From Acetobacteraceae bacterium H6797 (GTDB lineage: Bacteria > Pseudomonadota > Alphaproteobacteria > Acetobacterales > Acetobacteraceae): 64,000 bases of DNA. The notes beneath the pieces are model-generated. The model made no database searches. It saw only the letters and a list, made by a program, of their open reading frames with translations, and was not told where the DNA came from. The stretch lies in the NCBI GenBank assembly GCA_015223225.1, contig JADFCQ010000006.1, forward strand, positions 1-64,000, in the 5' to 3' direction. Shown one piece after another: positions 1 through 8,811 of this stretch (position 1 is its first letter; each line of letters begins with the position of its first letter). The position numbers were made by a program, and so were the translations under genes.

Positions 1-224
1 TCAGCAAGCTGCGCTGCGAGCCGGCCCCGCTGCTGATCGGCTTCGTGCTCGGCCCGATGATGGAAGAGCATCTCCGCCGCGCCATGCTGCTCTCGCGCGG
101 CAGCCCGACGGTCTTCATCGAGCGCCCGATCAGCGCCGTGCTGCTCGGCATCTGCGTGCTGACGCTCGCCGCCATGCTTCTTCCCTCGCTCCGCAAGGGC
201 AAGGACGAAGCCATCCAAGGCTAG
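1..224 (+). CDS. tctA: TctA-family tripartite tricarboxylate transporter permease, C-terminal fragment
   Basis: The window opens inside a gene; the frame begins at base 3 and ends at the TAG at 222-224. The 73 visible residues include the typical TctA ending: a stretch with IGFVLGPMMEEHLRRAM, then a short loop with FIERPIS, then a last hydrophobic helix (about 20 residues) and a charged tail. TctA is the large membrane subunit that moves carboxylates into the cell with a TctC binding protein. The start and the small TctB subunit lie outside the window. An orphan TctC-type protein occurs at 30097-31074, but nothing links the two. Confidence 0.85.
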   Translation, partial: SKLRCEPAPLLIGFVLGPMMEEHLRRAMLLSRGSPTVFIERPISAVLLGICVLTLAAMLLPSLRKGKDEAIQG

Positions 225-246
225 CGGGCCCCACGCCCGAACGGAA

Positions 247-280
247 AAACGCCGCCCCGGAGCGATCCGGGGCGGCGTTT
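247..280. terminator. Bidirectional rho-independent terminator
   Basis: A perfect 14-bp inverted repeat (AAACGCCGCCCCGG at 247-260, its complement at 267-280) with a 6-nt loop sits between the convergent tctA and glyoxalase genes. The stem ends in AAA on one side and TTT on the other, so it can act in both directions. Confidence 0.85.
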
Positions 281-303
281 CTCATTTCAGGCTGCCGCCG
301 GCT

Positions 304-699
304 TCAGGCGAAGCGGCCCTGTGCCGCCAGCACCTCGATGCGATAGCCATCCGGGTCGGTGATGAAGAAGAAGCGGGCGAAGAGCGCGCCGTCCCGATGG
401 AATTCCTTGATCGGCTCGGGCGCGATTCCCTCAGCCGTCATCCGGGCATGCGCGGCGTCGAGATCATCGACGGCGACCGCAAGATGGCCATAGCCATTGC
501 CACGGTCATAGGGCGTGGCCTGGCCCTTGTTGACCGTCAGCTCCAGCTCGAAATCGCTTTCGGGGGCGCGGAGATAGACGAGCACGAAGCTCTCGAACTC
601 GTAGCGGTCCTTCACCGCCATGCCCAGGCTGCGGCGGTAGAAGTCGAGCGACCGCGCCTCGTCCAACACGCGGATCATGGAATGGATCGGCTTGGCCAT
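304..699 (-). CDS. gloA: Glyoxalase I-like VOC-fold protein (lactoylglutathione lyase)
   Basis: A 131-residue vicinal-oxygen-chelate protein close in layout to GloA, which converts the glutathione hemithioacetal of methylglyoxal to S-lactoylglutathione. The four metal ligands expected for GloA are present at about H6, E53, H72 and E122, and the DPDGYRIEVL ending is typical. The start chosen is the ATG at 699, preceded by AAAGGAG at good spacing; an in-frame ATG five codons earlier overlaps that ribosome site. It is the last gene of the long minus-strand operon, 32 bp behind the amidohydrolase. Its role there may be general detoxification or a VOC reaction on a pathway intermediate. Confidence 0.85.
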   Translation of the reverse strand: MAKPIHSMIRVLDEARSLDFYRRSLGMAVKDRYEFESFVLVYLRAPESDFELELTVNKGQATPYDRGNGYGHLAVAVDDLDAAHARMTAEGIAPEPIKEFHRDGALFARFFFITDPDGYRIEVLAAQGRFA

Positions 700-731
700 G
701 GCGGCTCCTTTCATGCTTCCTCGCCGTCGGC

Positions 732-2111
732 TCAGCCCGCAAAGGCGGCCTGGGCCTCGGGGAGGGACCAGATTTTCTCGATGGCGGCGACGCCGGCGGC
801 CATGATCGTCGCCTCATCCCCGGCGAGATAACGCCCGCCCTGGATGAGCAGCCGGCCATCGACCATCACCGCATCGACATTCCCGCGATTGGCCAGCGCG
901 ACCAGCGCGCGGCGCGGCTCGTAGAGCGGCTGGAGATGCGGGTGGCTCATATCGACCACGGTGAGATCGGCCGCAGCACCCGGCTTGATCCGGCCGAGAT
1001 CGGGCCGGTTGATCGCGGCTGCCGCCGTATCGGTGACGGCCGAAATGATCTCGGGCGAGGTGGCGATTTCGCCCGTGCCCGCCATGAGTTTCGAGATTAT
1101 GGAAGCGGCGTTCATCTCGCCCAGCAGGTCCATATTGTAGCCATCCGTGCCGATGACGGTGCGCACGCCATGGCTGCGGAAGCGGCCGAAGCTCGCCGGG
1201 CGGCCGCCACGGGCGAAGACGCGCGGGCAGTTCAGGATGGTGGCGCCGCGTGCGGCCATGAGGCGCAGGTCATCGTCGGTGGAGGCGATGCAATGCGCCG
1301 CCAGCAGGTCGGGCGCCATCAGGCCCAGCCAGTCCAGATACTCGGCCGGGCTGCGGCCGTAGCGCTCGCGGATGATGGCGACCTCGTTGTCGCTCTGCGC
1401 CAGATGGGTCGTGATGGGCGCGCCCACTTCGCGCGCGCGGGCGGCGCAGGCGCGGAGCAGGTCGGGGCCGCAGGTATCGGTCGCATGCGGGCTCATCGCC
1501 AGGCGGATGCGGCCCTGGTCATGGCCTTCCCATTTGGCATGCAGCGCATCCCAGGCGGCGAGGCCGGCGGCGCCGTCATCGCCGGCATAGACCATGCTGC
1601 CATCGGGTTGCATGCGGGCGTCGGAGGTCGAGAAGAGGTAAGGCGCGCCGTAGAAGCGCAGGCCCATTTCGGCGGCGGCGTCGAACATCTCGACCAGCTC
1701 GCCGCGGAAGGGCTCCATCACCGTCGCATTGCCGCCCTTGAGCAGCTGGAGCACGCCCATGCGGGCGACGGCCATGCGCTCTTCCGGCGTATAGATTTCG
1801 AGGCCGCGCTTCGTGAGCGGCAGAAGCACCGTATAGACGATGCTCTTGCCGCCCTTCCGCCCCGCGCCATCCTCGCTATGGCTGCGGGCCACGGCCTCGC
1901 TGAAACAGTGGTTGTGCAGGTTCATCAGCCCCGGCAGCACAAAGCGGCCGGGGGCATCGAGCACCGTATCGGCCTGGGGCTTGGTGGGTGTGACGGCGGC
2001 GATCTTGCGGCCTTCCGTCAGGACCCAATGGTCACGCAGAACCACGGGCACGCCGCCCTGCTCGGCGAGGACATAGGAGCCGAAGACGGCAGTGGTGCCG
2101 GGGTCCTGCAT
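732..2111 (-). CDS. Amidohydrolase of the ATZ/TRZ (cytosine deaminase-like) family
   Basis: This 459-residue metal-dependent hydrolase removes amino or chloro groups from ring compounds in its family (TrzA/AtzA, SsnA, guanine deaminase relatives). The metal-site residues are visible: H66 and H68 in LHNHCF, H236 in THLAQSDNE, H273 in AAHCIAS and D323 in GTDGYNMD. The start at 2111 has an AAGGAAA ribosome site; a longer open frame upstream overlaps the next gene and has no family similarity. The gene lies between binding-protein and hydrolase genes, so its substrate is probably a nitrogen-containing ring taken up by the same operon. The exact substrate cannot be read from sequence. Confidence 0.85.
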   Translation of the reverse strand: MQDPGTTAVFGSYVLAEQGGVPVVLRDHWVLTEGRKIAAVTPTKPQADTVLDAPGRFVLPGLMNLHNHCFSEAVARSHSEDGAGRKGGKSIVYTVLLPLTKRGLEIYTPEERMAVARMGVLQLLKGGNATVMEPFRGELVEMFDAAAEMGLRFYGAPYLFSTSDARMQPDGSMVYAGDDGAAGLAAWDALHAKWEGHDQGRIRLAMSPHATDTCGPDLLRACAARAREVGAPITTHLAQSDNEVAIIRERYGRSPAEYLDWLGLMAPDLLAAHCIASTDDDLRLMAARGATILNCPRVFARGGRPASFGRFRSHGVRTVIGTDGYNMDLLGEMNAASIISKLMAGTGEIATSPEIISAVTDTAAAAINRPDLGRIKPGAAADLTVVDMSHPHLQPLYEPRRALVALANRGNVDAVMVDGRLLIQGGRYLAGDEATIMAAGVAAIEKIWSLPEAQAAFAG

Positions 2112-2140
2112 GGCGAGTTTCCTTATTCTGTCTTGGGCGA

Positions 2141-3721
2141 TCAGGCCGGGCGGACGTTCCAGAAGGTCACGGTGCCGCGGTTCACGCCCGTGATGTTCTT
2201 CCGGTAGGCCGTCGGCTGGCGATAGAGGCCGAGCGGGTAGTAGGGCACCTCGTCGAAGGCCGTGAGCTGGACTTCGGCGGCGATGCGCTTCTGGCTCTCG
2301 GTATCGGGTGCGGCCAGCCACTGCTCGCGCAGCGCCTCGAGCTTCCTGCTTTCGAACCAGCCGGGATAGGAGGCATCGCCGCGCAGCAGTTGATGGCTCG
2401 CCGGATTCAGCCAGTCGATGCCCTGCCAATTGCCGACAAAGGCGCTCCAGCCGCCCTCTTCCACCGGTGTCTTGCGATTGCGGCGAGTGAGGACGGCGCC
2501 GAAATCCATCGCCTGGTAATCGACATTCATGCCCGCCTGCCGCATCAGATCGGCGGCGACATCGCCCAGCGGCTTCTGCGCGAGGCTGTCGGCGGGGACG
2601 AGGATGACGACCTTTTCGCCCTTGTAGCCGGCGGCGGCGAGGTCACGCTTCACCTTGTCATAGTCGCGCGGGCCCTTAAAGACCTCCATACCGGCATCGC
2701 TCGCCATGGGCGTGCCCGGGGCGAAATAGCCGATGGGCGTGTATTGGAAAGCAGGGTCTTCGCCGGCCACGGCGGTCATCACCGCCTTCTGGTCGATGGC
2801 GCCCAGCAGCGCGCGGCGGATGGCCGGGTTGTTGAAGGGCGGCTGCAGCGTGTTGACGCGCATGCCGCAGGTGAAGCCGAGCTGGTCCAGCACGTCGATG
2901 GTGACGTTGCGGTTGCGGCGGAGCAGCGGCAGCAGGTCATGCGGCGTCGTCTCCTGCCAATCCTGCTCGCCGGTCTGCACGGCGGAGGCGCCGGTCGCGG
3001 CATCGGGCATGGTCGTCCATTCGACGCGGTCGTAATGGACGATCTTGGGCCCGGCGGTCCAGTCGCTCACGCCGCTTTCGCGCGGCTTGTAGCCTTCGAA
3101 TTTCTGATAGACGTTCTTCGCGCCCGGCACGCGCTCATTGGCGACGAAGCGGAAGGGGCCGGAGCCGATGATTTCGGGAATCTGCTTGAAAGGATCGGTA
3201 TTCGCGAGGCGCTCGGGCATCATGAAGCAGGCCGGCGTCGCGGCCTTGCCAAGCGCCATGGGCAGGAGCGGGAAGGGGCGCTTCAGGCGGAAGACGATGG
3301 TCTTGTCATCGGCCGCCGACAGATCCTCTGTCGCGACCATGAGGGCGGCACCGAGGGCATCGCGCTTGGCCCAGCGATTGATCGAGGCGACGCAATCCTT
3401 CGCCGTGACCTTCTCGCCGTCATGCCAGGTGAGCCCGTCGCGCAGCGTGAGCTTCCAGAGCTTGCCGTCATTCTCGACGACATGCCCCTCGACCATCTGC
3501 GGCGAGACTTCCATCTTGCTGTTGATGCCATAGAGCGTGTCGAAGACCATGAAACCATGGTTCCGCGAGACGAAGGCGCCGGAATAGATGGGGTCCGTGA
3601 AGGCCAGGTCGATGACGGGGATAAAGCGGAGCGTGGTCGCGGAAGTGGCCCGGACGAAGCGCGGAGCGCCGAGAAGAGCAGTCGAAGTGGCGGCGGCGCC
3701 GAGCAGGCTTCTGCGAAACAT
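2141..3721 (-). CDS. Periplasmic substrate-binding protein of a peptide-type ABC transporter (SBP_bac_5)
   Basis: A 526-residue extracytoplasmic binding protein of the DppA/OppA family. The N-terminus has an RR pair followed by a hydrophobic stretch ending near RFVRA, suggesting Tat or Sec export. Family hallmarks include LTWHDGEKVTAKD, a GSGPFRFV segment and AIRRALLGAIDQKAV. The start at 3721 has AGGAAGGA upstream. No DppB/C/D/F-type permease or ATPase genes lie nearby, so the protein must use a transporter encoded elsewhere, or it is a spare receptor for the operon's substrate. Confidence 0.85.
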   Translation of the reverse strand: MFRRSLLGAAATSTALLGAPRFVRATSATTLRFIPVIDLAFTDPIYSGAFVSRNHGFMVFDTLYGINSKMEVSPQMVEGHVVENDGKLWKLTLRDGLTWHDGEKVTAKDCVASINRWAKRDALGAALMVATEDLSAADDKTIVFRLKRPFPLLPMALGKAATPACFMMPERLANTDPFKQIPEIIGSGPFRFVANERVPGAKNVYQKFEGYKPRESGVSDWTAGPKIVHYDRVEWTTMPDAATGASAVQTGEQDWQETTPHDLLPLLRRNRNVTIDVLDQLGFTCGMRVNTLQPPFNNPAIRRALLGAIDQKAVMTAVAGEDPAFQYTPIGYFAPGTPMASDAGMEVFKGPRDYDKVKRDLAAAGYKGEKVVILVPADSLAQKPLGDVAADLMRQAGMNVDYQAMDFGAVLTRRNRKTPVEEGGWSAFVGNWQGIDWLNPASHQLLRGDASYPGWFESRKLEALREQWLAAPDTESQKRIAAEVQLTAFDEVPYYPLGLYRQPTAYRKNITGVNRGTVTFWNVRPA

Positions 3722-3786
3722 GGTAGATCCTTCCTGTATGAAATGGCGCGGCCCGGCGTCATGAAAACGCCGGGCCGGCAGGGCCG

Positions 3787-4608
3787 TTATTCGCCCTTGT
3801 CGATGCTCACTTCGGTAATGGCCTGGTGCTCCAGCCCATGCTTGCGCAGCACCTCGAGATAGGTCCCGTTGGCGATGAGGCGGGAGAGCCCCGCCGCGAT
3901 CGCGTCGCGCAGCGCCGTCTGCTTCTGATCGAAGGCGAAGCCGAAGAGGCCGCGCGTGAGCGGCTCGCCGATGGTGACGAAAGTGCCCGGGTTCTGCTGC
4001 GAGAGATAGACGACATATTCGGCGCCCAGCACCACGCCATCGGCGCGGCCCTGCTGCAGATCCGTCCGCGCGGCGGCGGCGCCTTCGGTGCCGATCACGC
4101 GGATGGCGGGCTTGCCCTTGGCCACGCAATTGGCTTCGCTCCAATCCTGCACCTGCTTGAAGTAATTGGTGGTGCGGGGCGTGGCGATGCTGCGGCCGCA
4201 GAAATCCTCCGGCTTGGTAGCACCCTTCTGAAGCGTGACGGTCGTGAAGATCTGCGCGCCCGTGCTGGCGTAATCGACGAAGGTGAGCCGCTCGCGCCGC
4301 GCGGGCGTTTCGGTCATCGAGGTGCCGGAGAAATCGACGCGCTCGGTCGTCACCGCCGGCACCAGCTGCGCGAAGGCCATTTCCTCGTAGCGGAACTCGA
4401 TGCCGAGCTCCTTGCTGAGCGCCGCGAGCAAGTCGGCATTCACGCCGCGCCGCTCATTCGTCGCCGGGTCCTTGTAGGACATGGGTGGATAGGTGGTTTC
4501 GACCGCGACGCGGACGAAGCCGCGGCTGCGGATCGCATCAGGCAGCACCTGGGCGACGGCGAGGCTGGGGATCAGGCAGGCGAAGGCGGCGGCGAGGTAA
4601 CGTTTCAT
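3787..4608 (-). CDS. Amino-acid-type ABC transporter substrate-binding protein, first of three paralogues
   Basis: A secreted SBP_bac_3 protein of about 273 residues with a Sec signal peptide (MKRYLAAAFACLIPSLAVAQ). The fold hallmark 'TYPPMSYKDPATNERRG' followed by 'LLAALSKELGIEFRYEEMAF' is clear. Two ATGs compete: 4614 overlaps the upstream stop as ATGA, but GGGAG lies only 2 nt before it. The ATG at 4608 has that GGGAG at about 7 nt and starts the signal peptide directly, so I chose it. It shares the signature 'NCVAKGKPAIRVIGTEG' with the two paralogues at 5488-6309 and 6344-7168. Confidence 0.85.
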   Translation of the reverse strand: MKRYLAAAFACLIPSLAVAQVLPDAIRSRGFVRVAVETTYPPMSYKDPATNERRGVNADLLAALSKELGIEFRYEEMAFAQLVPAVTTERVDFSGTSMTETPARRERLTFVDYASTGAQIFTTVTLQKGATKPEDFCGRSIATPRTTNYFKQVQDWSEANCVAKGKPAIRVIGTEGAAAARTDLQQGRADGVVLGAEYVVYLSQQNPGTFVTIGEPLTRGLFGFAFDQKQTALRDAIAAGLSRLIANGTYLEVLRKHGLEHQAITEVSIDKGE

Positions 4609-4610
4609 GC

Positions 4611-5501
4611 TCATGCTCCCTTGTCGGCCGCTTCGCAGGCGGCGAAATGCGTGGCTATCTCTTCACCCGTGGCGATCCAGACATCGCCATATTCCTTGGT
4701 GTGGCGCAGGAAGTTGCGCAGCAGCCGCAGCCGCATCGGCCGCCCGCTGCATTGAGGGTGAAGCACCGTCGTCACCATGCCGCCCCAGTCGCGCGTCTCG
4801 GCCAGTTCGTCCTGCCAGATGGAGAGGACATGCTCGGCCGGGAACATCGGGCGCGGGCTGTAGCGCTGCGACAGGCCATAGAGCCAGTCGTCATAGGTCA
4901 TGGTGACGGGCAGTTCGATGAGGCCCTGTCTGCCATCGTCGAGCAAATGACGATAGGGCCGCACGTCGTCGCGGAAGGAGGAAGTGTAGAGCAGGCCGCG
5001 ATCCTTGAGTAGGACGCGCAGCTCCTCGCAGAACTCGCCCGACGGCGCGCGATAGCCCTTGGGCACCACGCCGAGGCGGCGCTTCAGCACCTCAAGGCCC
5101 CGATCCACTTCCTCGACCAGCAGCGGGTCACCCGGCATGGGCATGAGGTGGTGAAAGCCGTGATGGCCGATCTCGTGCCCATCCTTCAGGATGGCCTCGC
5201 ACATCGCCGGATGCGCCTCGACCGACCAGCCGGTGATGAAGAAGGTCGCCTTCAGCCCTTCCTGCCGCAGCATTTCCAGCAGCTTCGCGACGCCGACACG
5301 CGCCTCGAAACCGCCAAAGGACATGGTGACCAGCTCCTTGTATCGAGCCGGGTCCTTCGCCGTCCAGGCCGTCTCGGCATCGACGTCGAAGGAGAGGAAC
5401 ATCGCGGCCTTGTTGCCGGCCGGCCAAGGATATTCCTTGGCCAGCGGCGCGCGATTGGCGGGCGCCAGCGGCACCCGCGCCATGAAATCATTCACCGGCA
5501 T
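4611..5501 (-). CDS. NodB-fold polysaccharide deacetylase / cyclic-imidase-like hydrolase
   Basis: A 296-residue cytoplasmic member (no signal peptide) of the NodB (CE4-like) superfamily. Metal-site motifs are present: SFDVDAE (D39, D41), HHGFHH (113-118), YRAPSGEF and TVLHPQCSGRP. The Phe-Asp-Val-Asp form and the C-terminal LHPQCSGR are those of the HpPgdA-like group, which includes enzymes that open cyclic imides as well as putative glycan deacetylases. With a carbamoyl-amino-acid hydrolase in the same operon, imide or ureide ring opening is more likely than peptidoglycan editing; this is inference. The start at 5501 overlaps the upstream gene by 14 nt; a second ATG at 5483 is possible. Confidence 0.8.
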   Translation of the reverse strand: MPVNDFMARVPLAPANRAPLAKEYPWPAGNKAAMFLSFDVDAETAWTAKDPARYKELVTMSFGGFEARVGVAKLLEMLRQEGLKATFFITGWSVEAHPAMCEAILKDGHEIGHHGFHHLMPMPGDPLLVEEVDRGLEVLKRRLGVVPKGYRAPSGEFCEELRVLLKDRGLLYTSSFRDDVRPYRHLLDDGRQGLIELPVTMTYDDWLYGLSQRYSPRPMFPAEHVLSIWQDELAETRDWGGMVTTVLHPQCSGRPMRLRLLRNFLRHTKEYGDVWIATGEEIATHFAACEAADKGA

Positions 5502-6309
5502 TGACCGTCACTTCGGTGATGCCGCTCGCGTCCAGCGACCACTTCTTCAGCAGCGCCGCATAGGTGCCGTCGGCGACCAGGGCCTTCAGTGCCTCGGCGA
5601 TGGCGGCCTGCATCGCGGGCTGCTCCTTATTCGTCGCAATGCCCATCAGCGTATAGCCCATCGGCTCACCGACCAGGGCATAGGTATTGGGCTCCTGCGC
5701 CATGATATAGGGCAGGGTCTCGCCACCCTGCATGGCGGCGTCGATACGGCCCTGGCGAAGCTGTGTGCGCGCATCGGCGGAGCCTTCGGTGCCGATCACG
5801 TTGATCGCGGGCTTACCCTTGGCGACGCAATTGGCGTCGCTCCATTCCTTGAGCACGACGACGAAGTTGGTGCGGCGGCTGGCGCCGACCGAACGGCCGC
5901 AGAGCGATTCAAGCGTGTTCAGCTCGCCCGCACGCCGCGCTTGGGTGAAGACCTGCGAGCCCGAGCGGAGGTAATCGACGAAATCCGCCACGCCGCGACG
6001 ATCGGGCTTGTCGCTCATGCCGGAGAGAATGACGTCCACGCGGCCGGTGCGGAGCGAGGCGATCATCTGGTCGAAGCTCGTCTCCTGCCACTGGATGGTC
6101 AGGCCGAGCCGCTTGGCGATGGCCTCGCCGAGATCGATGTCGAAGCCGACGAGCTTGCCCGTCGCCGGGTCCTTCATCTCCATCGGCGGGTAGTTCGGCA
6201 CATTGGCGACGACCATCGTGCCCTTGGCGCGAATCGAGGCCGGCAGTTCGGCGGCCATGGCGGCGAAGGGGGCGAGCGCAACGGCCGCCAGCAGCATCTT
6301 ACGGATCAT
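5488..6309 (-). CDS. Amino-acid-type ABC transporter substrate-binding protein, second paralogue
   Basis: A 273-residue SBP_bac_3 receptor with a Sec signal peptide (MIRKMLLAAVALAPFAAMAA). It carries 'NYPPMEMKDPATGKLVGFD' and the shared 'NCVAKGKPAINVIGTEG' segment. The start at 6309 has AGGAGA about 8 nt upstream; a longer frame to 6408 runs into the next gene and is not real. The gene partly overlaps the NodB-like gene downstream, indicating translational coupling. It belongs to the set of receptors expected to serve the permease and ATPase at 7180-8786. Confidence 0.88.
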   Translation of the reverse strand: MIRKMLLAAVALAPFAAMAAELPASIRAKGTMVVANVPNYPPMEMKDPATGKLVGFDIDLGEAIAKRLGLTIQWQETSFDQMIASLRTGRVDVILSGMSDKPDRRGVADFVDYLRSGSQVFTQARRAGELNTLESLCGRSVGASRRTNFVVVLKEWSDANCVAKGKPAINVIGTEGSADARTQLRQGRIDAAMQGGETLPYIMAQEPNTYALVGEPMGYTLMGIATNKEQPAMQAAIAEALKALVADGTYAALLKKWSLDASGITEVTVNAGE

Positions 6310-6343
6310 TTTTCTTGTCTCCTGCGTGAAGCCTGTTAGTCGG

Positions 6344-7168
6344 TCAGGGTAGGGTGATGTCGTTCCGCGAAAGGTCGTGGCGGGCGATGATCGCCTTGTA
6401 GGAACCATCGGCGATGCTCTGCCTCAGAGCCCAGGCCATCGCATCCCGAAGCTGGGAGGAGGCCTTCACGAAGGTCATCGCGATGGTCATCCGGTTGAGC
6501 GGCTCGCCGACCATCACATAGGTTCCGGCTTCCTGGCTCATCGTATAGGGAACGGATTCGCTGCTCTGCACCACGGCATCGACGCGGCGCTGGCGCAGCT
6601 GGAGCCGCGCCTCGGGCGTGCCCTCGGTCGGCATCACGATGATCGCGGGCTTACCGGCGGCGACGCAATTCTCGTCGCTCCACTTGCGCATCGCGGCGTC
6701 GAAGCCGTTGCGGCGATTGGCGCCGAGGCGCTGGCCGCAGACATCCGTCGCGACCTTCATCGGCGCATGCGAGGCAAGGGCGTAGAGCTGCATGCCCGAG
6801 GTCAGGTAGTCGACATAATCGACGCGATCACGGGCTTCCGGGCGGTTCAGCATGCTGAAGGCCATGTCGACGCGGCCGGTGCTCATCGCGGGGATGGCGG
6901 CCTCGTAGGAGGTCTCCTGCCATTCGACCGTCAGGCCAAGGCGCTTGGCGAGGTTCTCGGCCAGATCGACATCGACGCCGACCAGCTTGTTGTCCTCCAC
7001 GCGCTTATAGGCCATGGGCGGGAAGGAGGCGAAGAGCGCTACCACGAGCTTGCCCCGTGCCGCGATCTCGGCGGGTAGGGGCGGCCGCGCTTCCTGCGCC
7101 ATGGCGGGCAGCGCCAGAGCCGTGGCGAGGACGGCGGCGAGCGCGCCGCGCCGGAGAAATCTCTTCAT
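6344..7168 (-). CDS. Amino-acid-type ABC transporter substrate-binding protein, third paralogue
   Basis: A 274-residue SBP_bac_3 protein with a Sec signal peptide ending near ALPAMAQ. 'FASFPPMAYKRVEDNKLVG' and 'NCVAAGKPAIIVMPTEG' align with the paralogues at 3787 and 5488. The start at 7168 has GAGGGAAG upstream. It lies 11 bp behind the ATPase gene, so it is probably the original partner of this transporter, with the others derived by duplication. Sequence divergence among the three suggests different but related ligands. Confidence 0.9.
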   Translation of the reverse strand: MKRFLRRGALAAVLATALALPAMAQEARPPLPAEIAARGKLVVALFASFPPMAYKRVEDNKLVGVDVDLAENLAKRLGLTVEWQETSYEAAIPAMSTGRVDMAFSMLNRPEARDRVDYVDYLTSGMQLYALASHAPMKVATDVCGQRLGANRRNGFDAAMRKWSDENCVAAGKPAIIVMPTEGTPEARLQLRQRRVDAVVQSSESVPYTMSQEAGTYVMVGEPLNRMTIAMTFVKASSQLRDAMAWALRQSIADGSYKAIIARHDLSRNDITLP

Positions 7169-7179
7169 GTCGCTTCCCT

Positions 7180-7947
7180 CTATGACAGCACGGCCGCGAG
7201 GAAGGCCTTGGTGCGCGCTTCCTGCGGATTGCCCAGAACCTCTTCGGCCGTCCCGGCTTCGACGATCACGCCGCCATCCATGTAGACGACGCGATCGGCG
7301 ACTTCGCGGGCAAAGGCCAGCTCATGCGTGACGACCATCATGGTCATGCCTTCCGCCGCCAGCGCCTTCATGGCCTGCAGCACCTCGCCGACCAGTTCCG
7401 GGTCGAGGGCGCTGGTCGGCTCGTCGAAGAGCATCAGCTTGGGCTTCATCGCGAGCGCACGGCAGATCGCCACGCGCTGCTGCTGGCCGCCAGAGAGATT
7501 GGCGGGATAGGAATTTTCCTTGTCGGCCAGGCCGACGCGGGCGAGCAGCGCACGGGCTTCGGCGACGACCTCGGCACGCGGCCGGCCGAGCACCCGCACC
7601 GGGCCTTCCAGGATATTCTCCAGCGCCGTCATATGCGCGAAGAGATTGAAGCGCTGGAAGACCATGCCGGTCGCGAGCCGCTGCCGGGCGATCTCCTTCT
7701 CCGGCAGGTGATGAAGCCGGTTGCCCTCGATGCGGAAGGCGTTCAGCTCCCCATCGATCCAGATGGCGCCGCTATCGGGCTGCACGAGCTGGTTCACGCA
7801 GCGCAGCAGCGTGGTCTTGCCCGAGCCCGAGGCGCCGATGATGCACATCACCTCGCCGGCATGGATATCGAGGGAGACGCCCTTCAGCGCCTGGAAGTCG
7901 CCGAAGTTCTTGCGGACATCGACGATGGAGACGAGGGGCTTGCTCAT
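7180..7947 (-). CDS. Polar amino acid ABC transporter ATP-binding subunit
   Basis: A 255-residue ATPase of the HisP/GlnQ type. Walker A is GASGSGKTT (38-46), the signature is LSGGQQQR (151-158) and Walker B is LMLFDEP (171-177). The [14 protein letters not shown] segment is typical of amino-acid importers. The first codon overlaps the permease stop as ATGA, so the two are translationally coupled. It energises import by the permease at 7944-8786. Confidence 0.95.
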   Translation of the reverse strand: MSKPLVSIVDVRKNFGDFQALKGVSLDIHAGEVMCIIGASGSGKTTLLRCVNQLVQPDSGAIWIDGELNAFRIEGNRLHHLPEKEIARQRLATGMVFQRFNLFAHMTALENILEGPVRVLGRPRAEVVAEARALLARVGLADKENSYPANLSGGQQQRVAICRALAMKPKLMLFDEPTSALDPELVGEVLQAMKALAAEGMTMMVVTHELAFAREVADRVVYMDGGVIVEAGTAEEVLGNPQEARTKAFLAAVLS

Positions 7948-8786
7948 CGGCCGGTCACCGTGCCGCGGGCGAAGCGGCGCTCGAGGAGGGACTGCAGCGG
8001 CGTCATGATCGAGATGATCAGCAGGTACCAGAAGGCCGCCACCATCAGCAGTTCGATGACGCGGGAATTCGCGTAATAGATGTTCTGCGCGTTGTGCAGG
8101 ATTTCGGAATACTGGATGACGCTGGCCAGCGAGGTGGCCTTCACCATGCCGATGAATTCATTGCCCACGGGCGGGATGATCACGCGCATGGCCTGGGGGA
8201 AGACGATGCGGCGGAGCGTGGTCAGCCGCGTCATGCCGATGGATTTGGCTGCCTCATACTGCCCGTTATCGACGGAGAGCATGCCGGCGCGGATCACCTC
8301 GGAGGTATAGGCGCCCTGGTTGATGCCGAGCCCCAGGAAGGCCGCGACGGCGGGGGTGATGACCTCGACGGTCTTCACGCTCCAGACGCCCGGAATGCCG
8401 ATCTCGGGGAAGACGAGCGCCAGGTTGAACCAGAGCAGAAGCTGAAGAATGAGCGGCGTGCCGCGGAACAGCCAAGCATAGCCGAGCGAGACGCCCTGCA
8501 GCACCGGGTTTTCCGACATGCGCATCACCGCGGCGACGACGCCGAGCACGATGCCCAGCGCCATGGCCGCGAATGACATGAGGATGGTGTTCACCAACCC
8601 GGTCATGATCGACTGGACGGTGAGGAACTGCCCCACGACCTTCCAGTCGATATCGCCCTGGCTGAAGGCGCGCACCAGCAGCGCCACGAGCAGGAGGATG
8701 ATGGCGACGGCGACCCAGCGCCCATAGTGTCGCCGGGGCATGATGATATGGCCGGAGATATCGGGCAGTGACTGGGTCGCGCTCAT
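7944..8786 (-). CDS. Polar amino acid ABC transporter permease
   Basis: A 280-residue inner-membrane permease of the HisM/GlnP family with about five to six hydrophobic segments. The conserved cytoplasmic loop is [21 protein letters not shown] followed by [15 protein letters not shown]. Only one permease gene is present, so it probably works as a homodimer, whereas HisQ/HisM systems use two. It lies between the DCase gene (25 bp upstream) and the ATPase (4-nt overlap). Confidence 0.93.
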   Translation of the reverse strand: MSATQSLPDISGHIIMPRRHYGRWVAVAIILLLVALLVRAFSQGDIDWKVVGQFLTVQSIMTGLVNTILMSFAAMALGIVLGVVAAVMRMSENPVLQGVSLGYAWLFRGTPLILQLLLWFNLALVFPEIGIPGVWSVKTVEVITPAVAAFLGLGINQGAYTSEVIRAGMLSVDNGQYEAAKSIGMTRLTTLRRIVFPQAMRVIIPPVGNEFIGMVKATSLASVIQYSEILHNAQNIYYANSRVIELLMVAAFWYLLIISIMTPLQSLLERRFARGTVTGR

Positions 8787-8811
8787 CGCGTGGCCTCCAG
8801 CAAGGGGTTGT

